Assembly: GCA_002709045.1 (NCBI GenBank)
Contig: PAPJ01000038.1
Span: forward strand, 62,001 to 126,000
Length of the DNA stretch: 64,000 nucleotides
Direction: 5' to 3'
From: Planctomycetaceae bacterium
GTDB lineage: Bacteria; Planctomycetota; Planctomycetia; Pirellulales; Pirellulaceae
The notes under the pieces were generated by a model. It did not search any database. It was not told the DNA's origin and saw only the letters and a program-made list of their open reading frames with translations. This document shows, piece after piece, positions 8,709-18,726 of the stretch (position 1 is the first letter of the stretch; every line of letters starts with the position of its first letter). Both the position numbers and the translations under genes were made by a program.

Positions 8709-9263
8709 TCACTGCGGTGACAGCAGTTCGAACGATTCGCCCGCTAAGTCCTCAAGACTGCATCGACCATCATAAGATACTCTAAAATATCCATAACGTG
8801 CCTTCGCGTAACTTTCTTGCTGATTTTCCCGAAAGAGAAATTGCTTTTGTTTCATAACAATCGCATATTTATTCCCTGTTACACGCTTTAGGTCAACGTT
8901 AAGAATGATAATTTTCTGGCCCTGATGATTACCCGCCAGCGTGCTGCGCTCGGCCGACGAAGGATTCTCTTTTAAAAACGCACTAACCTTTCCCACTCTA
9001 TCTCCATCCAGTACAAACACCGCAAACCGAGACATTGATTCTGGTCTCGTGACATCCAGCACCAATTCATGTTGCTCACGTTCAATGTCAAATTCGATCG
9101 TCATATACTGTCCCTGGAATAGGGATAAGGGATCAACCGGTGCAAGTTCAAGAAACATAGTATCCGGACTTTCCCGCAGCATCCGATTTTGCACCACTAA
9201 TATCCCAGTGTAAAAAATGGTACTCAATGCCGTTATCACAAGAACGATGCTTTTCAATTTCAT
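8709..9263 (-). CDS. GDYXXLXY domain membrane-anchored protein
   Basis: A 184-residue protein with one N-terminal hydrophobic segment (residues ~5-25) that is either a signal or an anchor. The family motif (PF14345) is present as DPLSLFQGQYMTIEFDI near residue 43, with Gln replacing the Asp of G-D-Y. Two further beta-rich stretches follow, ending in YAKARYGYFRVSYDGRCSLEDL. This family nearly always lies beside DUF2157 and DUF4401 membrane proteins, and here it is the last gene of that trio: its ATG overlaps the DUF4401 stop by four bases (ATGA, 9260-9263). The three presumably form one membrane complex; its function is not known to me. Confidence 0.85.
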   Translation of the reverse strand: MKLKSIVLVITALSTIFYTGILVVQNRMLRESPDTMFLELAPVDPLSLFQGQYMTIEFDIEREQHELVLDVTRPESMSRFAVFVLDGDRVGKVSAFLKENPSSAERSTLAGNHQGQKIIILNVDLKRVTGNKYAIVMKQKQFLFRENQQESYAKARYGYFRVSYDGRCSLEDLAGESFELLSPQ

Positions 9264-10414
9264 ACAGATATCTCGCTTTCAACGCAACGAAACCATTCCG
9301 CGGTCTTTAAATAACACCCCAATAACACACTCGCCATAACAATTAGAATAAGGCCCGTAGCCATTAAACCGGCCTCAAGGCTATGCGTCGCTATAAAAAG
9401 GGTGATGGAAAGATAACCTACGCCGGCACCAAGTATTAACCGATCGTTTGCCAGAAATCCAATAGCGACTATTACCAATGCAACAAGGCATGACGCGAGT
9501 CCAAACATTGATAAAGCAATAATAATACCAATTGCTAATTTAACCTTTTTATTGACAATCGTATCCCAGCCACCGCCTCCCCAAATAATTAAATAGGCAA
9601 GCGTCAACGCATTGATACTTGTACAAATGATGGAGGCCCACAAATCGGTCAAATTCCACGCGATGCCAATCCATAGATCTCTTAACTCCGGCCAATTAGA
9701 AGATCCAAAACCACTATCAATCATGAACTGCAGGCAATGCCAACTAGCTGCAATGAGAAACGCCATTGCTAGTGGTTTATAACGCGGATGGCTCGTCGGA
9801 TTAAGAAATAAATAGGTACCGGCTGGAACCATTAAATAAACAGCGACCCGGGTTAACATATCTTCGTATCCAGCAGGTAATACATCCGGCAACATGTAGA
9901 TGAACGTCCAGATCGTTGTTGAGGATGAAAGAATACGATCCAAGTAAAGATCATAGATCCAATAGGTGACTAAAGTTACGACTAGAGATGCCATGAACGA
10001 ATTAACGGTCTCATCCCAAGGAAGAATTTCGTAAGCCCCGGATATAAATAATATCTTCCCCATTAACGCGCCGACAAATGACAACTGCAGCAACACCGAA
10101 TATTGATAGCTATCAACAGGCCGATTTTCGGACCCTTGATACAACAACACTCCGCTTGCAATGAGTACACCACCAAGAAGCAGTCGCGTAAATTCAATTT
10201 CGAGCACTTCCGCCATCATCAGGGCTAATAGCAATAACCCCGCAACAATCAGAGCACCAATGCCGATTAGGATGCGCAAGTAAATTGGAAATGTGGAGTA
10301 ACTATTCTCACGCGACGCCAAGTCTAATGCTTTAGCAGCATCACCATCTTCGATTCCTGTGTTCTCAAGGGCGTCAGCAATTGTAATAAACCGGGATTTT
10401 TGAACGTCATCCAT
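9260..10414 (-). CDS. DUF4401-like multi-pass membrane protein
   Basis: I start this gene at ATG 10414, which gives 384 residues and an eight-base overlap (ATGGATGA) with the preceding gene's stop; an upstream in-frame start at 10450 is less likely. After a ~50-residue soluble N-terminus the protein is almost entirely hydrophobic, with roughly ten membrane segments including LIGIGALIVAGLLLLALMMA and a closing LMATGLILIVMASVLLGCYL. This matches the DUF4401 (PF14351) family in length and in its fixed position between DUF2157 and GDYXXLXY genes. The assignment relies on layout and context as well as sequence. Function unknown. Confidence 0.78.
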   Translation of the reverse strand: MDDVQKSRFITIADALENTGIEDGDAAKALDLASRENSYSTFPIYLRILIGIGALIVAGLLLLALMMAEVLEIEFTRLLLGGVLIASGVLLYQGSENRPVDSYQYSVLLQLSFVGALMGKILFISGAYEILPWDETVNSFMASLVVTLVTYWIYDLYLDRILSSSTTIWTFIYMLPDVLPAGYEDMLTRVAVYLMVPAGTYLFLNPTSHPRYKPLAMAFLIAASWHCLQFMIDSGFGSSNWPELRDLWIGIAWNLTDLWASIICTSINALTLAYLIIWGGGGWDTIVNKKVKLAIGIIIALSMFGLASCLVALVIVAIGFLANDRLILGAGVGYLSITLFIATHSLEAGLMATGLILIVMASVLLGCYLKTAEWFRCVESEISV

Positions 10415-11489
10415 AAACACCCTCACTTTCGACAGACGACTTATCCCCAATTGTTCTTAAATTGCGAACGTAAATAATCGCGGCTAAAAAAATCCCAAAC
10501 GCGATTACTCCCCACAAGAAAATAATTTCAGCCGAAGGAATTGCGTATTCAAAGAAAAACATTCCTGTTGAGACCACAGCCAGAATGGCACCAGTCAATA
10601 CCGATAGAGATATGAGCCAAATCTCTCGACTGCCGCCACGTCTGAAATGTAAATGGGTTCCTAAAAATCCAACAATGATTGCGATTAGTAACGCAGAAGA
10701 AAACAGCGACAAACGCCTCGATACGAGTTCCCAAAAATAGGCCATGTATAAGATCGACATGAACCAATGCATCGAGAGGTACAAGGCAAATCTTGGCCAT
10801 CGCGGCTTCAGCCAGACGACACGGTCTTGATAGTGGTGAATAAAGAACTTTCTGATACCGAGACAAAACCATGCGAGCCCGATCAACGTAAAATAAACCG
10901 CCTCCATAACGCGCGCCATATTGAGCTGATCTTCTAACAACTCAACCAACATTGTCACCACAGTTATGTGTAACAGGGCCACCCAGCCTAACCATAAAGG
11001 CAAAAACTCGGAAACCACCGCAATCGGGAAAACAAAACAACACCAGATACCGTAAAAACTTAGTTCATCGACGTTTAATTGATATTCCTGAGTTACAACA
11101 ACAATTAACATGCCTGAGACAAAACTGGCGGAAGTTGCTAGAAGCTTACCTGAAAGTTTTTCTAGCCCTTGTCGCAATGTTGCGATGATGAGGCCGATAT
11201 AAAGAAGTGCGACTCCACCAATTCTGGCTAGTTCACCAAAATTCTGCCAATTCGCGGCCACAACCGCGGAAATACCCGCCAGGAAAAACAGGATGATTAA
11301 CCCCTGCCATGCTCTCAAAAGAAATCGATTACGGACCTCGCTGGGATATACCTTGCGAATCAAACTACAATATTGGTCCCTATCAATAACGTCGTTAGCG
11401 TACCAGACGTCTACGATACCTCGTGTGAGTCTCATCTGGTCGATCGACAACGATGTGGATTCGCCGATTATATTTTGATATGTATCCAT
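10407..11489 (-). CDS. DUF2157 multi-pass membrane protein
   Basis: A 360-residue protein. The first ~75 residues are soluble (QMRLTRGIVDVWYANDVIDRDQY...), followed by about nine hydrophobic segments beginning with WQGLIILFFLAGISAVVAANW. This layout is that of DUF2157 (PF09925), a predicted membrane family. It is the first gene of the overlapping trio DUF2157-DUF4401-GDYXXLXY, all read from one transcript judging by overlaps of eight and four bases. It has a 133-base gap to the dehydrogenase upstream, so it may have its own promoter. The biochemical role of the trio is not established. Confidence 0.82.
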   Translation of the reverse strand: MDTYQNIIGESTSLSIDQMRLTRGIVDVWYANDVIDRDQYCSLIRKVYPSEVRNRFLLRAWQGLIILFFLAGISAVVAANWQNFGELARIGGVALLYIGLIIATLRQGLEKLSGKLLATSASFVSGMLIVVVTQEYQLNVDELSFYGIWCCFVFPIAVVSEFLPLWLGWVALLHITVVTMLVELLEDQLNMARVMEAVYFTLIGLAWFCLGIRKFFIHHYQDRVVWLKPRWPRFALYLSMHWFMSILYMAYFWELVSRRLSLFSSALLIAIIVGFLGTHLHFRRGGSREIWLISLSVLTGAILAVVSTGMFFFEYAIPSAEIIFLWGVIAFGIFLAAIIYVRNLRTIGDKSSVESEGVYG

Positions 11490-11622
11490 GAACGTTTTTA
11501 CAACAACCTTAACTCTTAGACGTTCTAACTTGGTTATTAGACACGGAAACTACCATTTAGGCTGTCCTCATAAGCGCCACAAGAATACGGACATGTGCTA
11601 TTTACACGACAAACGAAATCTT

Positions 11623-12651
11623 TCACCCAATAACGCGATGCCACTTATCCTGAAAAGATTTTTTTTCCGTTATCTGATGGTTAACTACTCCATGAGGTAT
11701 CTTACCGGCCAGCACATCAAGAATGCTGGTACAGGCCACTCGGCCAATATCCCCGAACAATTCGTTAGTCCAAGCAATACTATGTGGAGCTAATATTACG
11801 TTCTCAAGTCCGCCAAAACGATGTGGAGTATTTACTGGTTCATTTTCAAAGCAATCGATCGCTGCCCCAGCGATCGATCTTTCTGTTAATGCTGTATACA
11901 ACGCATCTTCATCAACAACGCCGCCCCGCGCCAGATTTAGCAGATAGGCTGTGGGTTTCATAAGCCCAAGTTCAGCTCGTCCGATCAGATTATTAGTTTG
12001 CTGTGTGAGTGGGCAATGTAATGACACGAAATCAGATTCACTTAACAATTGATCAAGACTAACATTACGAGCACCGGCGGCCCCAAATGAACTATCAGGG
12101 GCATAGGGATCGAAAGCCATTGGCTGATTCATCCCGAACGCCTTTAATAGTTCCACCAATTCGAGTCCTATGCCGCCCAGACCTACCACACCTAATGTCT
12201 TTTTACGAAGTTCAGCACCCATCAGAGAACTCCGCTCGTCCCATTGCCCGCGGCGCACTAATTGATCTTTCTGAAACACGTTATGGTTAAGAGCGAGCAT
12301 CCAGGCTATGGTTGCTTCTGCCACCGATCGGTTCACCGCGCCTTTGGTAATAGTAACTAATACATCGTTTTCCGAACACGCTTCAATATCCACAGAATCG
12401 TAGCCAACACCAAAACGACTAACGACCAGCAAATCATCTGCACGAGCCAATGATTTTGCCGATATCTTTGGTGACAATACCAGAACCCCATGCACTCCCT
12501 GTAACTGTTCAGAACTTACTTCCGGTAAATGTGATTCGAACGCTGCTATCTCTAACGAGTTCGTCCCGCGCAAGACAGAGAGTCCGAAATCATGATAACG
12601 CGGATTTCCCTGGGGGTCATAAAAGTCGGCTGTTAGCCTAATTTTATACAT
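11623..12651 (-). CDS. D-isomer-specific 2-hydroxyacid dehydrogenase
   Basis: A 342-residue cytoplasmic NAD-dependent dehydrogenase of the D-3-phosphoglycerate dehydrogenase type. The substrate-binding flanks (PF00389) enclose an NAD domain (PF02826) with the G157-L-G-G-I-G162 dinucleotide motif. The catalytic residues are all visible: Arg242 in LNLARGGVVDEDAL, Glu271 in DCFENEPV and His290 in ILAPHSIAW. There is no ACT or regulatory domain, so it is shorter than serine-pathway SerA and more like a catabolic 2-ketoacid reductase. It is the last gene of a probable operon with a 2-keto-4-pentenoate hydratase-like enzyme and a D-aminoacylase, so a role in handling a 2-ketoacid from that pathway is plausible. 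Confidence 0.9.
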   Translation of the reverse strand: MYKIRLTADFYDPQGNPRYHDFGLSVLRGTNSLEIAAFESHLPEVSSEQLQGVHGVLVLSPKISAKSLARADDLLVVSRFGVGYDSVDIEACSENDVLVTITKGAVNRSVAEATIAWMLALNHNVFQKDQLVRRGQWDERSSLMGAELRKKTLGVVGLGGIGLELVELLKAFGMNQPMAFDPYAPDSSFGAAGARNVSLDQLLSESDFVSLHCPLTQQTNNLIGRAELGLMKPTAYLLNLARGGVVDEDALYTALTERSIAGAAIDCFENEPVNTPHRFGGLENVILAPHSIAWTNELFGDIGRVACTSILDVLAGKIPHGVVNHQITEKKSFQDKWHRVIG

Positions 12652-12688
12652 CAGTGTCTCTTGTATTTTCCAGACTATCGTGATTTCG

Positions 12689-14095
12689 CTATATCAGAAT
12701 ATCAGACACGACGTTACCGGCAACGTCGGTCAGGCGAAATGGACGACCGTGATGTTCAAAGGTTAATCGTTCATGATCCACTCCCAGTAAGTGAAGCAGG
12801 GTGGCATGTAAATCATTGATATGGACATCGCCGGATACAGCATGATAGCCAAAGTCATCCGTTTGACCGTGTGCTATTCCACCTTTAACTCCACCGCCGG
12901 CCATCCACATAGTAAATCCATGGGGATTGTGTTCCCGTCCATCACCGAATTGCGCATGAGGAGTTCGGCCAAATTCTCCGCCCCACAGTACTAGAGTATC
13001 ATCCAACAGCCCGCGCTGTTTGAGATCGGTCAGCAGGCCAGCCACAGGTTTGTCACACTGTCGTGACATTTTAGGAAGCCCCTCTCTGATCTTATTATGA
13101 TGATCCCAACCGTTTAACGTGACCTGTATAAACCTGACACCCGCTTCGGCAAATCTCCTAGCCAATAAACACTGCCTACCGAATTGATTCGTGTCGGTTT
13201 GGTCAATCCCATAGAGATTTTTCGTTGCCTGGGTCTCATTGGATAGATTTACCAATTTTGGTGTTTCGGTTTGCATTCGAAAAGCAAGTTCAAACGACTC
13301 GATCACACCTTCCATTTGCTGATCAGATTCTAGCCGGACTAGTTGCTCACGATTTAATGCCTTAATCAGATCGACTCGTTTACGTTGTACATCTTCTGCT
13401 ACGGCCGTGTCCTTAAGGTGTCGAATAGGTGCGCGCCCGGGTGTCATGCCAACTTCCTGAATAGCAGTTCCCTGATGTATTGCCGGCAAAAAACAGCTAC
13501 TATAATTTCGTTCTCCTTCACCCGGCAAAATAGTGATGTAGGAGGGAAGTTGTTGATTTTCGGTCCCCAAACCATACGAAATCCACGATCCCATTGACGG
13601 TGTAACATCGAATAGATTACCCGTATGCAATTGACGTTCAGCGACGCCATGATTTGGACTATCACACTGAACCGCCCTTAAAACACACATCTCATCAGCA
13701 TGTTTACCAAGTTCCGGCAACAATTTTGACATGTATAACCCACTATCACCGCGGTGAGAAAACCCGTGAATCGGCCCCATCAGCTTGGTATCGTCAAGCC
13801 CGACCGTTTCTTCCAGAGAGGGGAGTTTGTATGGCAGTGGCTTATCATGCCCTTGAACCAAAGCCGGTTTGTAGTCAAACAGATCCATTTGACTAGGACC
13901 GCCCTTCATATATAGAAATATGATCCGTTTTGCCTTGGGTTTAATATGTGTAGGCTTCGGTTGAAGTGGTTTTTCCTCGGTTGGTTCGCGAGCAAAAAGC
14001 GGGCGCCTCAATAACAGGTCAGTTAATGCCAGCGATCCAAAACCGCATGCGCTACGCTGTAAGAACGACCGGCGATGTACGAAATTGCTTGGCAC
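12689..14095 (-). CDS. DUF1501 family Tat-exported protein (cytochrome-paired subtype)
   Basis: A 468-residue protein with a twin-arginine signal (HRRSFLQRSACGFGSLALTDLL) and a DUF1501 domain (PF07394), a family with an alkaline-phosphatase/sulfatase-like fold. Landmarks are KGGPSQMDLFDYKP near residue 64, FGRQCLLARRFAEAGVRFIQV, WDHH, GGEFGRTPHAQ and GREHNPHGFTMWMAGGG, ending in LLHLLGVDHERLTF. It carries no formylglycine Cys. It follows 14 bases after the DUF1549/DUF1553 cytochrome gene and must be co-transcribed with it. The FDYKP and GREH signatures match those of the other cytochrome-paired copy at 45871 and differ from the three unpaired copies. Enzymatic role unknown. Confidence 0.92.
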   Translation of the reverse strand: MPSNFVHRRSFLQRSACGFGSLALTDLLLRRPLFAREPTEEKPLQPKPTHIKPKAKRIIFLYMKGGPSQMDLFDYKPALVQGHDKPLPYKLPSLEETVGLDDTKLMGPIHGFSHRGDSGLYMSKLLPELGKHADEMCVLRAVQCDSPNHGVAERQLHTGNLFDVTPSMGSWISYGLGTENQQLPSYITILPGEGERNYSSCFLPAIHQGTAIQEVGMTPGRAPIRHLKDTAVAEDVQRKRVDLIKALNREQLVRLESDQQMEGVIESFELAFRMQTETPKLVNLSNETQATKNLYGIDQTDTNQFGRQCLLARRFAEAGVRFIQVTLNGWDHHNKIREGLPKMSRQCDKPVAGLLTDLKQRGLLDDTLVLWGGEFGRTPHAQFGDGREHNPHGFTMWMAGGGVKGGIAHGQTDDFGYHAVSGDVHINDLHATLLHLLGVDHERLTFEHHGRPFRLTDVAGNVVSDILI

Positions 14096-14109
14096 TACTT
14101 AGCGACTCA

Positions 14110-17100
14110 CTATTCTTTAAAAAGGAAGTTATTGGAGACCAAAAGACCGTGACACAATTGTTCCCAGGCATTCCTCCTGAATACCGGATTTACAATGCCA
14201 TTATTATCCCGCATTGCGAGACTATCAAGAAATCGCAGTGAGAGTTCGGCTTCGCTTTCCGACGGGGGTCGACCTGTAACGAGTAAATATAACAACTGCA
14301 ATCTGGCAGATTCGTCATTTCCAGATTTTTGATGAATTCGAAGATTTAGATTTGTTGCTTGCGCCTTTACAAATGGCGCGTTCATTAGAAACAGCGCTTG
14401 TGTAGCAACGGTCGTTTGCGGTCTCGCACCGGTAATATCATTCGGGTGGGGGAAATTAAATACGGGTAGGATCTCAAGATCACCTGAAGGGGGGTGCCTC
14501 CTGAGCGGCTGATAAACTGTACGACGGTTTTTAACATACTGAGCTATCTTCCCTCCCCATGTGGGCGGATTCACGTCGCCCCCTGCGCCTCGAATATTCC
14601 CTTCCAATTCGAGTCCTAGGGAACTGCCTCCGCGAGCAGTATCCAGGGTTCCGCTGATCTGCAACATCGCGTCACGGATCGACTCTGCCGACAGGCGTCT
14701 GCGATTCATACGCCATAGTAGAATATTGTCAGGGTCACGTCTGGTGTTTTCTTCATTTCCCATGGAAGACATACGATAGGTATTACTTAACACGAGTTGC
14801 CGGATTGTCTGTTTCACCGACCATTGATTATCAACACGAAATCGCGTTGAGATAAAATCCAGCAAATCTGGATGTGAAGGCCGTTGACCATGCACACCAA
14901 AATAATCTACTGTCGATACGAGACCACGCCCGAACAAATGATGCCAAATACGATTTACAAGCACACGGGAGGTTAACGTATTGGCATCGGCCGTAAGCCA
15001 CTGTGCCAACTGTAAACGGCCGCTCTGATTCGTCGGCACGACAAGACGTTGCTCCCTGTTTGTTAATCCCAATACGCCACGTGGCACCTGTTCTCCTAAC
15101 AGGTTGAAATCACCACGCCGATAAATATTAACATCTAGCGGCTGCGGAATATCCGTCATCGACATGGCATATTCGGGTTGCTTGTCCGCAGCAAGATTAT
15201 TCAATTCAATCTTGAGTTGCTTGATGCGGGTTGCAGTCGTAATGGCTTTAGCCAGACGTGCTGTTGCTTCTTCTGTATCACCTTCTAATTCTTTGAATAT
15301 TGTTCTACTACCGCTAAAAATCTGAATCGCCAAATTACCTGGGCTAATTTCCACAGCATGGGAATGATTTATCCCCAGACCTTTCCAATTGTCGTAATTC
15401 ACCTGCGCCAGAACTAAGAGGCCGGTATGAGCCTGCTTACCGCGTAATGGTGCATCAACTGGCTCATCGAAGTCTTCCTGCACATACACTTCGTCGCCCG
15501 AACGAATCTCTATATTATCGATCGATCCGGCAAAGCGTTTATTTCCTGGATTACCACTGGTTATCCGCATTGTCAGCATTCCCTTACCGTTACCGACATA
15601 GCTACTTACGTTTTTCGTTAAAGACGGATTCTCTTTTTCAGCGGCCCACTGATGTGGGAATGTCTCAATTCGCTTGGCAACCTCACCGGCGGCATCAATA
15701 AGTTCAATTAGTATCGAATCACCTTTTCGGGTTGCCTGTTCGGCAGCCGCCCATACGGTGGGTCCCACATCAAAGCTAAGCTCATATTTCACATTTTCAC
15801 TATTGGGGGCCATGCCCTGACTGGATATCAATACGTTCGCATCGGTTGAGTCCGGAAAAGTGCGATACCACTTATGCATTTCAGCTCTTAATTGCTCAAG
15901 TTCTAGTTCCAGATCCTTTTGCCGACGTTGCCGTGCAGATTGCTTCTCATCGTCAATCGGTAAGGCCGGAAGTTCGTGTTCGATAATACTGCTCCAAACA
16001 CCCGGTCCAGTATGCTTTGTCGTAAGTGAACTATGAAAAATTCCGGCCAACGCGTAGTAATCACGGGTAGGAATTGGATCGAATTTATGGTCATGACATC
16101 GTGCACATGAAATGGTTTGGCCAAGAAATGTGCGGCCAATCCGATCAATCTGATGATCGACAATATCCGCGGCCAACTGGGGTTTGATGTAATTTTCGAT
16201 CACCCATGGGCCGATGGAAAGATATCCGGTCGCAATCATCAACTCACGTTTCTGCTCAACTGAATCAAAGGGCATCAGATCGCCGGCTATCTGTTCATGT
16301 ATGAATCGGTTAAACGGTTTGTCGTCATTGAATGCCTTAATAACATAATCCCTATAACGCCACGTGTCTCCGATCAACGTATTATTTTGGACGTCGGCAT
16401 AACACGATAAGTCAAACCAATGCCGCGCCCAGTGGTCACCAAAGCCGGGCGAATCTAGCAAACGATCCACAACGCTAATAAATGCTGATTCGGAGCTGTC
16501 AGCAACGAAATCACTGATTTCTGTCGGGGTTGGCGCTAATCCTGTCAAATCGAAAGTTACCCTGCGTAACCATGCATATTTATCGGCTGGAATAGCCGGC
16601 ACTAGATCGTTTTGTTCGAGTTTTGCCAGAATAAAGCTATCCACCGAATCGAATAACCATTTTTCCATGTTCACCTTAGGCGGTTGCGGATTGCTAATCG
16701 GTTTTAATGCCCAAAGCGCACCCTCCGCAGGCTGAGTTGAAAGGGTCTCACGATTATCAAATGCACCGGACGCGATCCATTGGACCAGAATCTGAATTTC
16801 CGAGTCTTCCAACTGTTCCCCCGGGGGCATTTCCAAACCGTTGTAACGAACAGCCTGTATGACTGCACTATTGTCAGGATCACCAGCTACGATAGCAGGC
16901 CCCAGACCGCCTCCTTTCTTCCAGCCCTCGCTGGAATCCAATACCAGTCCGCCCTTAGCTTGCTTTGCATCATGACTATGGCATGAATAGCACTTTGATT
17001 TTAAAAGTGGTAATACCTTCGATTCAAAAAATTTTTGCTTAGCTAATTCATTCACCTTTTTTTCGGAGGGTTCTGCAGCCGTAGCCAAAATTGACACAAA

Positions 17101-17130
17101 GACGACGATCAAACACGTTGCAACATTCAT
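14110..17130 (-). CDS. Planctomycete cytochrome c protein with DUF1549 and DUF1553
   Basis: I start at ATG 17130, where GGAAG lies eight bases upstream and a signal peptide (VATCLIVVFVSILATAAE) follows; an open frame reaches 17217. The protein has ~1006 residues: N-terminal planctomycete cytochrome c (PSCyt1) domain with KSKCYSCHSHDAK and MPPGEQL, then DUF1549 with WLRRVTFDLTGLAPTP and SCARCHDHKFDP, a beta-rich insert of ~200 residues, and DUF1553 with LTSRVLVNRIWHHLFGRGLV and RRLSAESIRDAML. Two CxxCH sites suggest two c-type haems or one haem and one structural site. It is secreted and paired with the DUF1501 gene 14 bases downstream. The reaction catalysed is not known. Confidence 0.92.
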   Translation of the reverse strand: MNVATCLIVVFVSILATAAEPSEKKVNELAKQKFFESKVLPLLKSKCYSCHSHDAKQAKGGLVLDSSEGWKKGGGLGPAIVAGDPDNSAVIQAVRYNGLEMPPGEQLEDSEIQILVQWIASGAFDNRETLSTQPAEGALWALKPISNPQPPKVNMEKWLFDSVDSFILAKLEQNDLVPAIPADKYAWLRRVTFDLTGLAPTPTEISDFVADSSESAFISVVDRLLDSPGFGDHWARHWFDLSCYADVQNNTLIGDTWRYRDYVIKAFNDDKPFNRFIHEQIAGDLMPFDSVEQKRELMIATGYLSIGPWVIENYIKPQLAADIVDHQIDRIGRTFLGQTISCARCHDHKFDPIPTRDYYALAGIFHSSLTTKHTGPGVWSSIIEHELPALPIDDEKQSARQRRQKDLELELEQLRAEMHKWYRTFPDSTDANVLISSQGMAPNSENVKYELSFDVGPTVWAAAEQATRKGDSILIELIDAAGEVAKRIETFPHQWAAEKENPSLTKNVSSYVGNGKGMLTMRITSGNPGNKRFAGSIDNIEIRSGDEVYVQEDFDEPVDAPLRGKQAHTGLLVLAQVNYDNWKGLGINHSHAVEISPGNLAIQIFSGSRTIFKELEGDTEEATARLAKAITTATRIKQLKIELNNLAADKQPEYAMSMTDIPQPLDVNIYRRGDFNLLGEQVPRGVLGLTNREQRLVVPTNQSGRLQLAQWLTADANTLTSRVLVNRIWHHLFGRGLVSTVDYFGVHGQRPSHPDLLDFISTRFRVDNQWSVKQTIRQLVLSNTYRMSSMGNEENTRRDPDNILLWRMNRRRLSAESIRDAMLQISGTLDTARGGSSLGLELEGNIRGAGGDVNPPTWGGKIAQYVKNRRTVYQPLRRHPPSGDLEILPVFNFPHPNDITGARPQTTVATQALFLMNAPFVKAQATNLNLRIHQKSGNDESARLQLLYLLVTGRPPSESEAELSLRFLDSLAMRDNNGIVNPVFRRNAWEQLCHGLLVSNNFLFKE

Positions 17131-17173
17131 CGCGGGAACTTCCGATATTTCCGTATAGTATTTCAACATCGCT

Positions 17174-18646
17174 TTACTTTGGTTCCAATTCGGTCGCTGG
17201 AAATCGTTTTCGTGCATCGCTGTTTACAGGTTTACCACTACCACGACTCCACCATTGGCCAGCGCGTGCAGGATCATATGAAGGATTCGGGATCGGCATT
17301 CTGGCGGTCGTATCTCGTTGCCAGTCTTGTATTTTCACCAACATATCGGCCTTCCGACTGGGTCGCGTCTCTATCAAATTATTTGATTCAGAAATATCCT
17401 CGGACAGGTTATACAATTCCACGTCCCCTGTATTATCTAAATACTTAATCATTTTCCAACTTCCATCCCGGATCGCGCTAGCAGGTCTGTCATGATGGTA
17501 ATGTGGAAAATGCCAGAATAAGCAACGCCGTTGAATATTCTTTACCGTGTCTGTTAAGAGCGGCATAAGATCGATTCCGTCAATCGTTTGATTAACCGGC
17601 AATTGCCCCCCTGCTAACGCGACGAATGTGGGATAAAAATCATAGGATATCGATAGTTGGGAAGACTCTCGACCTGCAGGCACAACACCCGGATATTTAA
17701 TTATCAGTGGTACCCGGATCCCACCCTCATAAAGAGTTCCTTTTTCTCCTCGTAATGGTCGTTGAGTCGCTACATCGTCATCGGCTTGTTCACGAAAATC
17801 ATATCGACGATAAAGACCTCCATTATCCGAAGTAAATACAACCATCGTATTTTCCGTTAGCCCCTGGGCATCAAGTTCCTGAAGTACTTCGCCAACAAGG
17901 ACATCTACCTCTTCGATCATTGCCGCATATATTGGGTTCGGTAAATGAATACCGAGTTGCTCTGCTTTCGCTTTATATTTTGCAACTAGTTCTGAGCGAC
18001 TCGACAAAGGAATATGAACATGGAATGGCGAGAGCATTAGAAAGAAGGGGTTCTTCTTATTACTTCTAATGAATTTGCGGCATAATTCCGCTTCAAACTC
18101 TGTACGGAACTGGTCGTCCCTTGGTTTGACATCAGATTTATTCACAACACGAAACGAACCTGGACGCTGAGGACCGCCAATTTCCATCGCAAACTCGTAT
18201 CCTTGTTTATCCGGCGCGAATTGCGTGCCCTTCCCCAAATGCCATTTTCCAATGTACCCGGTACTATACCCCGCCTTTTGCATCGACTCTGCGATCGTTA
18301 CTACATCCAAGGGCAGCGCCATCGTAGTTTGAGGGGTTCTAACCCTTTCAAAAGGCCGCCAATGACCTGGTATATGAGCCGTAATACCAATACGGGCCTG
18401 ATTTTGACCCGACTGAACAGCACATCTGGTCGGAGAACAAACGGCCCCGGCAGCATAGAAATCAGTAAATCTTGTACCTGATCGTGCAAGACCGTCAATG
18501 GTCGGAGTCTCCACAAATTCATTGCCGTAACAACCAAGATCTTTCCAACCAAGATCATCCACGAAAATAAAGACGACATTAGGTTTGTCAACGGCCGAGA
18601 CTGTTGTTGTGAAACACAGACTGGCAATCAAGAGGATTTTATTCAT
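17174..18646 (-). CDS. Sulfatase (type I, formylglycine-dependent), secreted
   Basis: A 490-residue arylsulfatase-type protein with a short signal peptide (residues 1-18), the Asp pair in NVVFIFVDDLGWKDLG, and the motif CSPTRCAVQSG with Cys70 as formylglycine precursor (C-x-P-T-R, an accepted variant). GKWHLGKG, TSDNGGLYRR and GEKGTLYEGGIRVPL supply the remaining catalytic and metal residues. It is preceded by the hydratase gene (80-base gap) and followed after 43 bases by the cytochrome gene, on the same strand. The close layout suggests one operon in which desulfation feeds the other steps. Confidence 0.95.
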   Translation of the reverse strand: MNKILLIASLCFTTTVSAVDKPNVVFIFVDDLGWKDLGCYGNEFVETPTIDGLARSGTRFTDFYAAGAVCSPTRCAVQSGQNQARIGITAHIPGHWRPFERVRTPQTTMALPLDVVTIAESMQKAGYSTGYIGKWHLGKGTQFAPDKQGYEFAMEIGGPQRPGSFRVVNKSDVKPRDDQFRTEFEAELCRKFIRSNKKNPFFLMLSPFHVHIPLSSRSELVAKYKAKAEQLGIHLPNPIYAAMIEEVDVLVGEVLQELDAQGLTENTMVVFTSDNGGLYRRYDFREQADDDVATQRPLRGEKGTLYEGGIRVPLIIKYPGVVPAGRESSQLSISYDFYPTFVALAGGQLPVNQTIDGIDLMPLLTDTVKNIQRRCLFWHFPHYHHDRPASAIRDGSWKMIKYLDNTGDVELYNLSEDISESNNLIETRPSRKADMLVKIQDWQRDTTARMPIPNPSYDPARAGQWWSRGSGKPVNSDARKRFPATELEPK

Positions 18647-18726
18647 CGATAGACACTCGAACGTAGTTCCATGAACAAATATGTAATGGCATTATATCTC
18701 CGATTCTCCGGTATCCATACGGCATT

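Noticed and set aside
11490..11622. Search for an RNA gene or riboswitch in the 133-base gap
   Set aside because: No stable helix, T run or conserved-looking motif was found by eye.
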